In this document: positions 35,524-45,262 of the stretch, piece by piece
Layout: every line of letters begins with the position of its first letter
Position numbering within the stretch: position 1 is the stretch's first letter
From: JAWLHA01 sp041690535
GTDB taxonomy: Bacteria; Pseudomonadota; Gammaproteobacteria; Thiohalomonadales; Thiohalomonadaceae
NCBI GenBank assembly: GCA_041690535.1
Contig: JAWLHA010000009.1
Span: 1-64,000, forward strand
DNA length: 64,000 nucleotides
Direction: 5' to 3'
Notes under the pieces: model-generated
What the model saw: only the letters and a program-made list of their open reading frames with translations
Database searches by the model: none
What the model was told of the DNA's origin: nothing
Made by a program: the position numbers and the translations under genes

Positions 35524-36648
35524 GTGAAAAGAAGGTTATGGATGTGTGTCCTGGCGTTCCTGATGCCGCTGTTGTCGTTTGCCCAGGAGCGCACTGTCAC
35601 CGGGAGTTCGGGCCCCATTCGGGTCGAAACCGTTGCCCAGGGGCTGGAGCACCCCTGGGGACTGGCCTTCCTGCCGGATGGGCGCATGCTGGTGACCGAG
35701 CGCCCCGGGCGGCTGGTCATCGTCTCTGCGGACGGGCAGCTCTCGCCGGTCTCGGGGGTGCCGCGCGTCTTCGCCAACGGCCAAGGCGGCCTGTTGGATG
35801 TGGCCCTGGACCCCAACTTCCCCTCCAACCGGCGCATCTACTTCTCCTTCGCCGAGCCTGGGCGTGGCGGCGCCTCCACGGCGGTGGCGCGGGGGAGGCT
35901 GGAAGGGGCGAGCCTGCAGGAGACAGAGATCATCTTTCGCCAGGAGCCGAAGGTGCGGGGTTCGGCGCACTTCGGTTCCCGGCTCCTGTTCGCACCCGAC
36001 GGCACCCTTTTCATCACCCTGGGCGAACGGTTCAAATTCGAGCCGGCCCAGGACCTTTCGAACCACCTCGGAACCGTCGTTCGCATCAACCCGGACGGTT
36101 CACTCCCCCCGGACAACCCCTTCCTGGGCCGCGAGGGGGCCCGGGCGGAGATCTGGTCCTATGGCCACCGCAACATCCAGGCAGGGGCGGTCCATCCCGA
36201 CACGGGGGCGCTTTGGGTGATCGAGCACGGGCCTCGGGGCGGGGATGAGGTCAACATCGCCGAGGCGGGCCGCAATTACGGTTGGCCGCTGGTGAGTTGG
36301 GGCCGCCACTACGATGGCCGCGACATTCCCGACCCCCCGAGCCGGCCGGATCTGGCCCCATCGCTGTTTCAGTGGACGCCGGTGATCGCCCCGTCAGGGG
36401 CGACCTTTTACACCGGCGAGCGGTTTGGAGCGTGGCGCGGTGACCTGCTCGTCGGGGGGCTCGTGGCCCAGGCGATCGTTCGCCTGCGTCAGGAGGGGCA
36501 CAACGTGACCGAGGAGGAGCGCATCGCGCTGGGCGCGCGGGTCCGTGAGGTGGCCCAGGGGCCCGATGGTGCAGTGTATGTCCTCACCGACGAGACAGGC
36601 GGGACCCTCCTGCGTCTCACGCCGGCCAGTGGGGGTGGGGGGCGCTGA
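35524..36648 (+). CDS. Periplasmic PQQ-dependent sugar dehydrogenase (Asd/YliI type)
   Basis: A 374-residue secreted six-bladed beta-propeller of the soluble aldose dehydrogenase (GSDH/YliI) family. It would oxidise sugar aldehydes with PQQ in the periplasm. It has a signal peptide (CVLAFLMPLLSFAQ), then GLEHPWGLAFLPDGRMLVTERPGRL, GGLLDVALDPNF, IWSYGHRNIQAG and VIEHGPRGGDEVN. The GTG at 35524 has agggag 9 bases upstream and puts the signal peptide at the very N-terminus, so it is preferred over the longer frame from 35446. PQQ synthesis genes are not in the window. Confidence 0.92.
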   Translation: MKRRLWMCVLAFLMPLLSFAQERTVTGSSGPIRVETVAQGLEHPWGLAFLPDGRMLVTERPGRLVIVSADGQLSPVSGVPRVFANGQGGLLDVALDPNFPSNRRIYFSFAEPGRGGASTAVARGRLEGASLQETEIIFRQEPKVRGSAHFGSRLLFAPDGTLFITLGERFKFEPAQDLSNHLGTVVRINPDGSLPPDNPFLGREGARAEIWSYGHRNIQAGAVHPDTGALWVIEHGPRGGDEVNIAEAGRNYGWPLVSWGRHYDGRDIPDPPSRPDLAPSLFQWTPVIAPSGATFYTGERFGAWRGDLLVGGLVAQAIVRLRQEGHNVTEEERIALGARVREVAQGPDGAVYVLTDETGGTLLRLTPASGGGGR

Positions 36649-36760
36649 GCCGCCCGGCCGGAAGGCCAAACGAAACGATGACGCGGGACACCCGGGAGGG
36701 GGCCTGTCCGGGCCTCGCCACGCCCCGTGCCCGGATTCCCCCGCCCTTCCATCCGGGCGG

Positions 36761-37153
36761 CTATCGCATCGTGTGGGCGTACTTGCTGTCGCTCTGGGCG
36801 ATGTGGGCCAGCACCCACTCGTCAATGAACTTCGCAGCCCCCCAGGCGGCGAACCGCTCGCCCGCTGCGAACTGGGCGCGCATCTCTTCGGCCCTCGCCA
36901 GAATTCGCGCGTGGAGTGCCTGGTGGGCCTCATGACGGGAGTAAGCGAAGAAGCGCATCAGCGACTCCTCCACCGCGAAGTGGAACCGGGTTTGTCTGAT
37001 GAGCTGGTCGAAGACCTCCAGGGTCGGCGCGCGCGGGGCTGAGGTGGTCAGCAGGCGGCGCAATTCACGCCCCAGGGCGAGCATGGATTCGTGTTGTTCG
37101 TCCAGTGTTTCCACCCCGATGAACAGGCGGTGACTCCAAACCAGTGTGGCCAC
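36761..37153 (-). CDS. Bacteriohemerythrin
   Basis: A 130-residue single-domain hemerythrin that binds O2 at a di-iron site in the cytosol. All ligands can be seen: H21, H58 with E62 (HFAVEE), H77 and H81 (HQALH), H117 and D122 (HIAQSD). The start is the GTG at 37153, preceded by cggagggg about 7 bases upstream. It stands alone. Roles proposed for the family are O2 delivery or sensing. Confidence 0.93.
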   Translation of the reverse strand: MATLVWSHRLFIGVETLDEQHESMLALGRELRRLLTTSAPRAPTLEVFDQLIRQTRFHFAVEESLMRFFAYSRHEAHQALHARILARAEEMRAQFAAGERFAAWGAAKFIDEWVLAHIAQSDSKYAHTMR

Positions 37154-37271
37154 TTGCGTTCCCCTCCGATTTACCTAACCGATAGGGTAGTTCAAACCCC
37201 CAGTGCCCGCCCGCGCAGCCAGGGCCTTAGCCGTTTTGCGAACGAAGGTGCGCTTTGCCCTGCGCGCGGCT

Positions 37272-38939
37272 CTACAGCTTGAGCCAGAATGCGGCCGCCA
37301 AGGAGATCAGGGCGAGGGCAATCTGAAGCCACGTTGCCGGGTCGCCGGCGCGCAGTTTGCGCCAGAGCAGCTCCATTTCACCGACCCGCACCATCCGTCC
37401 CAGGAGCGGGGCGATGTACGCGTCGTAGTGGTCGGGCTCGAAAACGGTTCCCCGGTGGGTCTTGACCCCCACGGCGACCTCGTCGATGACCAGGCGAGAG
37501 CCGGTGAACTGAACCTCTTCGACCGGCGCACTGGCCGTGCGACCACGTACATCCCGCAAATGAATGACCCGTCCGGTACTGCCCACCCGGATCCGGGGCA
37601 ACTGCACGGCAAGGTAGAGGGCCAGCGCCCCAATCGCCACGCTCAGCCCCAGCATCGGCAGCCAGTAGGTCAGCGGTGCCGAATCGAGGAGAAACAAGGT
37701 GGCCAGCGGCCAGGCCACCAACAGCGGCGTGCCGTAGCCGATTACCTTGAGGCTCCTGCGGAAGCTGGCCGATGGGGCGAGCCAGATGATTCCGCTTCGG
37801 TCGGGGCGGATCTCGCGTCCACGCGGCAGCGCCGCAGCGGGGGGGCGCAGCGTCTCAGGGTGTCGCACCGCGCCGACCTTGCGGAGCTCGCTGCCGGCCT
37901 CCTGGCGGGCGCGCTGGTCCAGCAGTGCCGCGGCCACCACTATCAGGACTGCAACTACAAGGCCGCCCCAGCCGGCCTTATTCACCCCTTGCCACGCCTC
38001 GCGCTCCTTGCGCCCTTCCTCAAGCGCCGTCGCTAGCTCGCCGGCGCCAAAGGCGAACGCCTCGCCTGCACCGTCGACCCGGAGCAGAAGATTCCGCCCG
38101 TAGTCGGAAATCAATATCACCTCGCCCCACGGGGTGAGACTCACTGGGTCCGCCTTCTCGCCCAGGTCCACGCGCTTCCGTGGCGCCCCCTCGGGGGAGT
38201 AGACGAGGATATCCCCCTGTTCAAGGGTGCCGTCCCCATTGATGCTCCAGAGGGTGCCATCCCTGTGCTGCTTCACCACCACCGGCCAGATGCGGCCTCC
38301 CCGCGAAAAGTCGGTGCTTGCCGCCACAGTTTTCTCCCCGAGGCGGGCCGTGGGATCAATCAGGACCAGGCGGTGGTGATTGGTGTCGGCCACCGCCAGC
38401 CGCCCGTCGTTGAGGAGCGTTACGGTGTTCGGTGCGGCCCACCCCTCTTCGGGCTCGATCAGCGTCTTGATCTCGCCGTTCCGCGACACACGCGCAACGA
38501 CCCCACGGCTGCTGGAGACGTAGAAATCGGAGCTGTTGGGGATCGGGGTGATGTGGATGATCCGCGCGCGGAGCTTCTGTGGGAGTTCAAGCGCCGTTCG
38601 GCAGCCTTTCAGGTCGAACTCGCACTCGAGCACGGTATGGGTCGCGGGGTCGGCCACCCAGAGCACCTCTTCGCTCACGGCCAGATCCGAAGGGGCGGCC
38701 TTCAATCCCAGCGCGGCGTGGGAGGCCGAGGCACGCGGGAAGCCTTTGGTGTCGACCCGGAACAATGTGTCGCCCACATTGACGAAGGCCGTTTCACCGG
38801 CGGCCGCCACGACTGTCGGCCTCGGAGCGGTCGACTGCTCATGGCCCGCCACCACCACGGCACCGGCCGCGAGGAGGATGATGCAGATAGCGAGGAGGGC
38901 GAGGGCGTTGGCGCGTCCGCTCGGGGAAAACTCTAGCAT
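37272..38939 (-). CDS. NHL-type beta-propeller membrane protein of unknown function
   Basis: A 555-residue protein I do not recognise by name. It has an N-terminal membrane helix (ALLAICIILLAAGAVVVAG) and a region of about 40-300 with NHL/SMP-30-like repeats (for example NTVTLLNDGRLAVADTNHHRLVLID and DPVSLTPWGEVILISDYGRNLLLRVD). It then has a helix near 325, a paired helical hairpin near 400-450, a small beta domain, and a C-terminal helix (LQIALALISLAAAFWLKL). The propeller is probably outside the cytoplasm. Minimal repeat A7 lies 43 bases upstream of the start. Confidence 0.8.
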   Translation of the reverse strand: MLEFSPSGRANALALLAICIILLAAGAVVVAGHEQSTAPRPTVVAAAGETAFVNVGDTLFRVDTKGFPRASASHAALGLKAAPSDLAVSEEVLWVADPATHTVLECEFDLKGCRTALELPQKLRARIIHITPIPNSSDFYVSSSRGVVARVSRNGEIKTLIEPEEGWAAPNTVTLLNDGRLAVADTNHHRLVLIDPTARLGEKTVAASTDFSRGGRIWPVVVKQHRDGTLWSINGDGTLEQGDILVYSPEGAPRKRVDLGEKADPVSLTPWGEVILISDYGRNLLLRVDGAGEAFAFGAGELATALEEGRKEREAWQGVNKAGWGGLVVAVLIVVAAALLDQRARQEAGSELRKVGAVRHPETLRPPAAALPRGREIRPDRSGIIWLAPSASFRRSLKVIGYGTPLLVAWPLATLFLLDSAPLTYWLPMLGLSVAIGALALYLAVQLPRIRVGSTGRVIHLRDVRGRTASAPVEEVQFTGSRLVIDEVAVGVKTHRGTVFEPDHYDAYIAPLLGRMVRVGEMELLWRKLRAGDPATWLQIALALISLAAAFWLKL

Positions 38940-38982
38940 GGCAATTCCTTTGCTGTTGGGTCCAACCGACAGTCATGACACC

Positions 38983-39036
38983 CAGGGTGAACGCATACTC
39001 ACAGCACGGCGGTGACGTTAGTATGCGTTCACCCTG
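38983..39036. mobile_element. Family A element, copy A7 (minimal 54-bp form) with perfect duplication
   Basis: A 54-bp near-palindrome: CAGGGTGAACGCATAC, a 22-bp centre (tcacagcacggcggtgacgtta), then GTATGCGTTCACCCTG. The flanks are identical, tcatgacacc at 38973-38982 and 39037-39046, a 10-bp target duplication. It shows that the two ends alone can be mobilised. Confidence 0.93.
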
Positions 39037-39120
39037 TCATGACACCCCGGGCGTGGTCCGGATCGGTGGCGCCTGCCGCCCGTTCAGACTTCGTGGCCTC
39101 CGCCTGAGCGCTAACCGCCG

Positions 39121-39777
39121 TCACTCGCGCAGCGAGATGATCTCCCAGCCCCGTGTGCGGGCGTGGTCTTCCAGGGTCTCGTCGGGGTCTACGGCCACCG
39201 GGTGTTCCACCATCTCCAGCAGCGGCAGGTCATTGTGGGAGTCGCTGTAGAACCAGCTGCCCGCGAGGTTCCGGCCCGTGGTCTTCAGCCATGCCTCCAG
39301 CCGCTGCACCTTGCCTTCGCGGAAGCAGGGGATGCCGCTGACCCGGCCGGTGTAGCAGCCGTCATGGAATTCCGGATCGGTGGCCAGCAGGTCGTCCACC
39401 CCCAGCGCCTCGGCGATGGGGGCGGTCACAAAGTGGTTGGTGGCCGTAATGATAAGGAGGAAATGTCCTTGTTGGCGATGACGCTCCAGCAGCGTCCGTG
39501 CCTTGGGCTGCATGATCGGCGCGATGTGGCTTGCCATGAATTCCCGGTGCCACCTCCGAAGGGTTTCGGGATCGTGCTCGGCCAGCGGCTTGAGGCTGAA
39601 GTTGAGGAACTCATGGATATTGAGGACACCAGCCTTGTACTCGTCGTAGAATCTCTGGTTCTCCCGTTCGTAGTACACGCCGTCCACGATGCCCCGTTCC
39701 ACCAGGAACCGGCCCCAGAGGTAATCGCTGTCGCCGCCGAGCAGGGTGTTGTCCAGATCGAAAATCGCCAGGGTCAA
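39121..39777 (-). CDS. HAD-IB family phosphatase (SerB-like; possible histidinol-phosphatase)
   Basis: A 218-residue HAD superfamily hydrolase. Motif I is FDLDNTLLGGDSD, motif II is LLIITATNHF and motif IV is YSDSHNDLPLLEMV. The order HAD phosphatase, rppH, ptsP is the same as in Pseudomonas (PA0335 to PA0337), where the HAD protein has been reported as a histidinol-phosphate phosphatase; that function is inferred here. It is divergent from rppH. Confidence 0.9.
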   Translation of the reverse strand: MTLAIFDLDNTLLGGDSDYLWGRFLVERGIVDGVYYERENQRFYDEYKAGVLNIHEFLNFSLKPLAEHDPETLRRWHREFMASHIAPIMQPKARTLLERHRQQGHFLLIITATNHFVTAPIAEALGVDDLLATDPEFHDGCYTGRVSGIPCFREGKVQRLEAWLKTTGRNLAGSWFYSDSHNDLPLLEMVEHPVAVDPDETLEDHARTRGWEIISLRE

Positions 39778-39957
39778 GTCGGCTCTCCGCAGTTGTCGAA
39801 AGATGGTGGGCCCGCTCCGGCGGCCATCATACCGGCACTTCGGCTTGAGTCAAAATGGTGGATTTCCCTGGTTTTTTTCCGGTTGGGGGCGAGTTGCCCA
39901 AGCGGCATTTTTTGTGGAAAATCAAAGAAACAGAGCATTCTTGGGGGCCTTGGTTAA

Positions 39958-40479
39958 GTGATTGATTCTGAGGGATACAGGGCGAATGTCGGGATCATCC
40001 TGAGTAATCGCGAGGGGCGTGTGCTGTGGGCGCGCCGTCTCGGTCAGGCTTCCTGGCAGTTCCCTCAGGGTGGGATCAAGGCGTACGAGACCCCCGAGGA
40101 GGCGCTTTATCGAGAGCTTCGTGAGGAGATCGGTCTGCTTCCCCACCATGTGGAGGTGATTGGCTGTACCCGCCAGTGGCTGCGCTACCGCTTGCCGAAG
40201 AGATTCATTCGCCGTCACAGCAAGCCGCTCTGTATCGGCCAGAAGCAACGGTGGTACATTCTCAAGCTGGTCGGTAGCGAAAAAGATGTCCGTCTGGACC
40301 TCTCCGATGCCCCCGAGTTCGATGAGTGGCGCTGGGTGCAGTACTGGCACCCGCTGGAGGAGATCGTCTTCTTCAAGCGCCGAGTTTACGAGCAGGCGTT
40401 GACGGAGCTGGCGCCGCTGCTTTTCCCGGACCAGACGTGCATGCCGCAGCGGCGGCAGGCCAGGCGGGTCCGGGGCTGA
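39958..40479 (+). CDS. rppH: RNA pyrophosphohydrolase
   Basis: A 173-residue Nudix hydrolase that removes pyrophosphate from 5' ends of mRNA and so starts decay. It has the N-terminal motif [23 protein letters not shown], and the Nudix box [23 protein letters not shown] at about 38-60. The start is the GTG at 39958, right at the conserved N-terminus. It precedes ptsP by 53 bases, an arrangement common in gammaproteobacteria. Confidence 0.97.
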   Translation: MIDSEGYRANVGIILSNREGRVLWARRLGQASWQFPQGGIKAYETPEEALYRELREEIGLLPHHVEVIGCTRQWLRYRLPKRFIRRHSKPLCIGQKQRWYILKLVGSEKDVRLDLSDAPEFDEWRWVQYWHPLEEIVFFKRRVYEQALTELAPLLFPDQTCMPQRRQARRVRG

Positions 40480-40532
40480 TCCTCCTTGCCCGCGCGCCGG
40501 CGCGGGCAAGCCTCAACCGCAAGGGATACCGA

Positions 40533-42800
40533 ATGCTCAGCGTACTGCGCAGCATTGTCCAAGAGGTCAATGCCGCACAGAATTTGGACCAGGCCCTGTA
40601 CATCATCGTGCAACGGGTCAAGGAGGCCTTGGACGTGGACGTCAGTTCCGTCTATCTGGCCGACCCGGGCACCTGTGAGCTGGTCCTCTTGGCCACCGAC
40701 GGGCTCGATCCCAAGTCGGTGGGCCGGGTGCGCCTCACCTGGGACCAGGGCCTGGTGGGGCTGGTGGCGGAGCGGGCCGAACCGGTGAACCTGGGCAATG
40801 CCCCCGAACATGCCCGCTATCTCTACTTCGCCGAGACCGGCGAGGAGCGCTATCACGCCTTTCTGGGCGTGCCGGTGATCTATAACCGCAAGGTCCTGGG
40901 GGTCCTCGTGGTGCAGCGCCACTCCGAGGCGCGCTTCGACGAGGACACCGTCACCCTGCTCATCACCATTGCCGCCCAACTGGCCGGCGCCATCGTACAC
41001 GCCGAGGTCACCGGTGGGGTGAGTACCATCCAGGCTGCCAAGCGGGTGAAGGACTCCCGGCCGCTCCACGGGCAACCGGGGGCGCCGGGGGTGGCCATCG
41101 GCACGGCGGTGGTTATCCACCCGTACGCCGACATCAACGGCATTCCCGACCGCAAGGTCGGCGACTCCGCGGCGGAGCAGGAGAGGTTTCTCGCGGCCGT
41201 GGGGATGGTGCGCCGCGATATCCGCGAGATGATCGAGCGGATGAACGACAGTCTGCCGGCGGCCGACAATGCCCTGTTCGAGGCCTACCTGCTGATGCTC
41301 GACAGCGACAGCTTCATGGGGGGCACGCTGGAGCGTATCCGCTCCGGCAACTGGGCGCCGGGGGCGCTGCGCCAGACCATCCAGGAGCACGCCCGCGCCT
41401 TCGAGTCGATGGAAGACCCCTACCTGCGCGAGCGGGCCCAGGACGTGCGGGATCTCGGTCGGCGTGTGCTCCAGCGCATGCAGGACGATACGCCCAAGAA
41501 GCGCTCCTACCCCAAGGACACCATTTTGGTGGGGGAGGAGATCACCGCCTCGATGCTCGCCGAGGTGGCCCCCGGCCGGATCGCCGGCGTGGTCTCGGTG
41601 CGCGGCTCCCGCACCTCCCACACGGCCATTCTCGCCCGCGCCCTGGGGATCCCCGCGGTGATGGGAACCAGCGATCTGCCGGTGAGCCTGCTCGATGGGT
41701 GCGCCATCATCGCGGACGGTTATACCGGCCGCGTCTACATCAATCCCTCCTCGGCGGTCAGCCTCGAGTACATCCGTCTGCGGCGTGAAGAGGCCGAGCT
41801 GTCGGCCGGCCTCAAGGGGATGCGCGATCTCGTTTGCGAGACCACCGACGGGATCCGGATGCCGCTGCTGGCCAACACCGGCCTGGTCTCCGACATCCGC
41901 CCCTCCATGACCAGCGGTGCCGAGGGGATCGGCCTGTACCGCACCGAATTCCCCTTCATGATTCGGGAGCGCTTTCCAGGCGAGGAGGAGCAGCGGCAGG
42001 TCTACCGCCAAGTGTTGGAGTCGTTCGCCCCCCGGCCTGTGGTGATGCGCACACTGGACGTGGGTGGGGACAAGGCGCTGCCCTATTTTCCCATCCAGGA
42101 GGACAACCCGTTCCTGGGGTGGCGCGGGATCCGCATCACCCTGGACCACCCCGAGATCTTCCTGGTGCAGATCCGCGCCATGTTGCGCGCCAGTATCGGG
42201 CTGGACAATCTCCACCTGCTGCTGCCCATGGTAAGCACCGTGGGCGAGGTGGACGAGGCGCTCGCCCTGGTCCGCCGTGCCCATGGGGAGCTCGTGGAAG
42301 AGGGTGAGGCGGTGAAGATGCCCCGGGTGGGGGTGATGGTGGAGGTGCCTTCGGCGGTTTTCCAGATCGAACGGCTCGCCCGTCGGGTGGACTTTCTCTC
42401 CATCGGCACCAACGACCTCACCCAATACCTGCTGGCCGTGGACCGCAACAACCCCCGGGTGGCGGACCTGTACGACTCTCTCCACCCGGCTGTGCTTCGC
42501 GCCCTCATGCAGGTGATTGAGGGCAGCCACCGCCAGGGCAAGCCGGTGAGCGTCTGCGGAGAGATGGCGGGCGAACCGCTTGCGGCCCTGTTGCTGCTCG
42601 GCATGGGGGTCGACAGCCTCAGCATGAGCGCCTCCAGCCTGCTGCGCATCAAGTGGCTGGTGCGCAGCTTCAGTCAGAAAGAGGCCCGCTCGGTGCTGCG
42701 GAAAGTCATGCGAAAAGAGAGCGCGGCCGAGGTGCGCGATGCGGTCACCAAGGCGGTGGAGATCGCCGGTCTGGGTGGGCTGGTGCGCGCCGGGAAGTGA
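40533..42800 (+). CDS. ptsP: Phosphoenolpyruvate-protein phosphotransferase PtsP (EI-Ntr)
   Basis: A 755-residue EI-Ntr, the first enzyme of the nitrogen PTS. There is an N-terminal GAF domain (about 1-155), then the EI domain with the phosphorylated His363 in GSRTSHTAILARALGIPAVMG. The C-terminal PEP-binding barrel has TEFPFM, RTLDVGGDK, SIGTNDLTQYLLAVDRNN and SVCGEMAG. The length matches E. coli PtsP (748). The ATG at 40533 is chosen because the GAF domain begins there; the longer open frame overlaps rppH. Confidence 0.97.
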   Translation: MLSVLRSIVQEVNAAQNLDQALYIIVQRVKEALDVDVSSVYLADPGTCELVLLATDGLDPKSVGRVRLTWDQGLVGLVAERAEPVNLGNAPEHARYLYFAETGEERYHAFLGVPVIYNRKVLGVLVVQRHSEARFDEDTVTLLITIAAQLAGAIVHAEVTGGVSTIQAAKRVKDSRPLHGQPGAPGVAIGTAVVIHPYADINGIPDRKVGDSAAEQERFLAAVGMVRRDIREMIERMNDSLPAADNALFEAYLLMLDSDSFMGGTLERIRSGNWAPGALRQTIQEHARAFESMEDPYLRERAQDVRDLGRRVLQRMQDDTPKKRSYPKDTILVGEEITASMLAEVAPGRIAGVVSVRGSRTSHTAILARALGIPAVMGTSDLPVSLLDGCAIIADGYTGRVYINPSSAVSLEYIRLRREEAELSAGLKGMRDLVCETTDGIRMPLLANTGLVSDIRPSMTSGAEGIGLYRTEFPFMIRERFPGEEEQRQVYRQVLESFAPRPVVMRTLDVGGDKALPYFPIQEDNPFLGWRGIRITLDHPEIFLVQIRAMLRASIGLDNLHLLLPMVSTVGEVDEALALVRRAHGELVEEGEAVKMPRVGVMVEVPSAVFQIERLARRVDFLSIGTNDLTQYLLAVDRNNPRVADLYDSLHPAVLRALMQVIEGSHRQGKPVSVCGEMAGEPLAALLLLGMGVDSLSMSASSLLRIKWLVRSFSQKEARSVLRKVMRKESAAEVRDAVTKAVEIAGLGGLVRAGK

Positions 42801-42913
42801 GGCAGGTACGAGGGGCGAGGGCCCTTCGCCAAGGTCGTTCCGGCGAGGTCAGGTCACGGCGCCCTGCTGGATGTGTTTGTCGGCACGGCCTGTCCGGGGG
42901 TACCAACCCAGTC

Positions 42914-42955
42914 CGTAGTCCGTAGGTCGGTTAGCGCAGCGTAACCCGACGAAGC
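42914..42955. repeat. REP-like half-palindrome
   Basis: cgtaggtcggttagcgcagcgtaacccgacg, a common gammaproteobacterial spacer motif with the gcgcagcg core, between the convergent ptsP and the Ehr operon. No clear terminator is seen in this 173-base spacer. Confidence 0.5.
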
Positions 42956-42973
42956 CCGCTGAAAAGACGGTAG

Positions 42974-43537
42974 CTACGCACCGGTCGTTGCTCCCTCGTA
43001 TCCCGCCGCTCCTATCTCGCATCCGCTCCTCTCCCCGATAGCCTCCAGGATTCCCAGCATGAGATCGGTGGGGGTGGGGGGGCAGCCGGTGATCACCGCA
43101 TCCACGGGGATCACGTTGGCCACGGCGCCGCGGCTGGCGTAGGAGTCGCCGAATTCACCCCCGCAGGCGCCGCAGTCGCCCACGGCCACCACCAGCTTGG
43201 GGGAGGGGGTGGCCTCGTAGGTGCGCCGCAGGGCCTCCTCCATGTGCACCGAGACCGGCCCGGTGACGAGCAGCAGATCGGCGTGGCGCGGGGAGGCGAC
43301 GAAATGGACGCCGAAGCGCTCGATGGCGTAGAAGGGGTTGTTCAGGGCGTGGATCTCCAGCTCGCACCCGTTGCAGGAGCCCGCGTCCACTTGGCGGATG
43401 GCCAGGCTGCCGCCGAAGCGCCGTCCCACCCCGGCCCGCAGTTGCTCGCCCACCTGCTCCAGCACCCTGTCGCGCTGCTCCGGAAGCGGCTCAGTGACGG
43501 TGCCCACCTTCAGGATCTTGCTCAAAACTCTAAGCAT
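42974..43537 (-). CDS. Ehr complex FeS small subunit (HyfI/NuoB-like)
   Basis: A 187-residue homologue of the hydrogenase-4/NuoB small subunit. All four ligands for the proximal [4Fe-4S] cluster are visible: C55 and C58 (GSCNGCELE), C122 (GDCGAC) and C152 (GCPPTP). The ATG at 43537 has GGAGG 5 bases upstream; the longer frame reads into a repeat. It is the last gene of the operon, separated from the large-subunit gene by inverted repeat E1 (about 145 bases), which may alter its expression. The tail after about residue 170 is low-complexity and also repeat-derived. Confidence 0.92.
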   Translation of the reverse strand: MLRVLSKILKVGTVTEPLPEQRDRVLEQVGEQLRAGVGRRFGGSLAIRQVDAGSCNGCELEIHALNNPFYAIERFGVHFVASPRHADLLLVTGPVSVHMEEALRRTYEATPSPKLVVAVGDCGACGGEFGDSYASRGAVANVIPVDAVITGCPPTPTDLMLGILEAIGERSGCEIGAAGYEGATTGA

Positions 43538-43558
43538 CACGCCTCCGCCCACCACTGA

Positions 43559-43674
43559 GAGATACGAGGGGCGAGATTCGAGGTACGGGGGTATGCGTCG
43601 CTGCGCGACGGTCAATCGAGAACAGCTGAACGCAGCGCTTCATTCCCTCGTATCTCGCCCCTCGTACCTCGTAA
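43559..43674. repeat. Inverted repeat, family E copy E1
   Basis: A left arm gagatacgaggggcgagatt and a right arm that is nearly its complement (ctcgtatctcgcccctcgta) enclose about 60 bases. It forms most of the spacer between the Ehr large and small subunit genes. It resembles the arms at 56031-56140 and degenerate versions near 5217, 42990 and 52010. Confidence 0.7.
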
Positions 43675-43681
43675 CTGATCT

Positions 43682-45262
43682 TCACAGATCGTGCCCCGAG
43701 TACGACCCGTTCACCGATTTGTTGCACACCGGAAAGTCGGGGACGATGTTGCCTTGAATGAGCTCCTCCAGGGCTGGCCAGTTGAACCAGCTGGGGTCGC
43801 GGGGAAAGAAGCGGCGAACCCGGCCCTGGGCATCCAATCGCACGTAGGTGAGGATCTCCCCGCGCCACCCCTCCACGAGCCCCAACCCCTCGCACTCGGT
43901 GCCGGGGTGCTTCCAGGCGGTTCGCACGGCCCCTTCCGGCAGATCCCGCAGGAGCTGGTCCAACAGATCGAGCGAGGTCAGGATCTCCCCCGCCCGCACA
44001 TTCATCCGGGCCGCCACGTCACCTTGAGAGAAGATGGGGACATTCACCGTGAGCACCTCGTAGGGGGCGTAGGGGTAGTCGCGGCGCAGATCGTAGTCGA
44101 GGCCGCTGGCGCGGGCCACATAGCCGAGGGTACCCAGGCGCCGCGCCAGCTCCTTGGACAGCACGCCGGTGCTGACCAGGCGATCTTCCAGGGAGGGATA
44201 GTCGTTCAGCAGCGGCAGCAACTCTTTGAGCTCCTTGCGCAGGGTGGCCCCGGCGCTGCGCAGGGTGGCGGCCGCGTTGAGGTCGAGGTCCGTGGCCACT
44301 CCGCCAGGGACCACCCGATCCATCATCAAGCGATGACCGAGGTGGCGCAGGCTGTCGCGCTGCCACAGCTCGCGCAGCCGAGCGAACTGGTAGAAGGCGA
44401 AGGCGAAGCCCACGTCATTGCAGATGGCCCCGATGTCCCCCAGGTGGTTGGCAATGCGCTCCCGCTCAGCCATGATGGCCCGCAGCACCGCCGCGCGGCG
44501 CGGGATGGCCAGCCGCACCGCCCGCTCCAGGGCCATGCAGGCGGCCCAGGTGTGCCCCACGGTGGTGTCCCCGGAGACCCGTCCGGCCAGGCGGGCCAGG
44601 GCCTCGGGATCGCGCCCCTCCGCCACCTTCTCGACCCCTTTGTGGACATAGCCCAGCCGTTCTTCGAGGTTCAGCACGGCCTCGCCCACCGCCTGAAAGC
44701 GGAAGTGGCCGGGTTCGATGATGCCGGCGTGGACCGGCCCCACCGGGATCTCATAGACCCCCGGACCCTGGGCCTGGATGAACTGGTAGCCATCGGCGGC
44801 GGGGGCGGGAGGTCCGCCCACCGGCGAGAACTCCGCCCGCAGCGGGAAGTGACCCTCGGGCCAGGCCCCGTGGCGAGTCCAGCGTCGGGGATCGGGGTGG
44901 TCCAGGAACGAAAGCCCCACCATGTCCTGGAGGTGGCGCTCCAGCCGATCGGCCCCGCGGAAGTGCGGAGTGTGGGAGGGGAGCACGGGCGTGGACTTGG
45001 GCACTTCGGTGCGCAGCACCACGTGATCGCCTCCCTTCTCGATCACTGCACTGACGCGCAGCGCCTCGCAGCACTCCTCACCCCAACCACCGGCCCAGCG
45101 GCAGTCGAACCGCGCGGCCACTGCCGCGGCCCGTCCCCAATCCTCGGGGTCGAGCTCAAGGAGGTGCGCGGGCGCCAGCGCCTCGGCTGAGCCGCGGCGC
45201 ACCAGGATGTGTTCATCCTCGAAACGGGCGAGCAGTTCCGATAACCACGCCAGATGGCTCAT
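43682..45262 (-). CDS. Ehr complex large subunit without Ni-Fe site (HyfG/NuoCD-like)
   Basis: A 526-residue fusion of a NuoC-like N-terminal domain (about 1-130) and a NuoD/hydrogenase large-subunit domain. It keeps PVGPVHAGIIEPGHFRF near 175-190, as in HycE/HyfG. Where hydrogenases have the first CxxC pair it has RVSGDTTVGH (228-237). Where they have the C-terminal CxxC pair it has a single Cys513 (DFPVCNKSV). It therefore cannot bind a Ni-Fe centre and is not a hydrogenase. The start at 45262 overlaps the upstream gene as ATGA. Confidence 0.92.
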   Translation of the reverse strand: MSHLAWLSELLARFEDEHILVRRGSAEALAPAHLLELDPEDWGRAAAVAARFDCRWAGGWGEECCEALRVSAVIEKGGDHVVLRTEVPKSTPVLPSHTPHFRGADRLERHLQDMVGLSFLDHPDPRRWTRHGAWPEGHFPLRAEFSPVGGPPAPAADGYQFIQAQGPGVYEIPVGPVHAGIIEPGHFRFQAVGEAVLNLEERLGYVHKGVEKVAEGRDPEALARLAGRVSGDTTVGHTWAACMALERAVRLAIPRRAAVLRAIMAERERIANHLGDIGAICNDVGFAFAFYQFARLRELWQRDSLRHLGHRLMMDRVVPGGVATDLDLNAAATLRSAGATLRKELKELLPLLNDYPSLEDRLVSTGVLSKELARRLGTLGYVARASGLDYDLRRDYPYAPYEVLTVNVPIFSQGDVAARMNVRAGEILTSLDLLDQLLRDLPEGAVRTAWKHPGTECEGLGLVEGWRGEILTYVRLDAQGRVRRFFPRDPSWFNWPALEELIQGNIVPDFPVCNKSVNGSYSGHDL

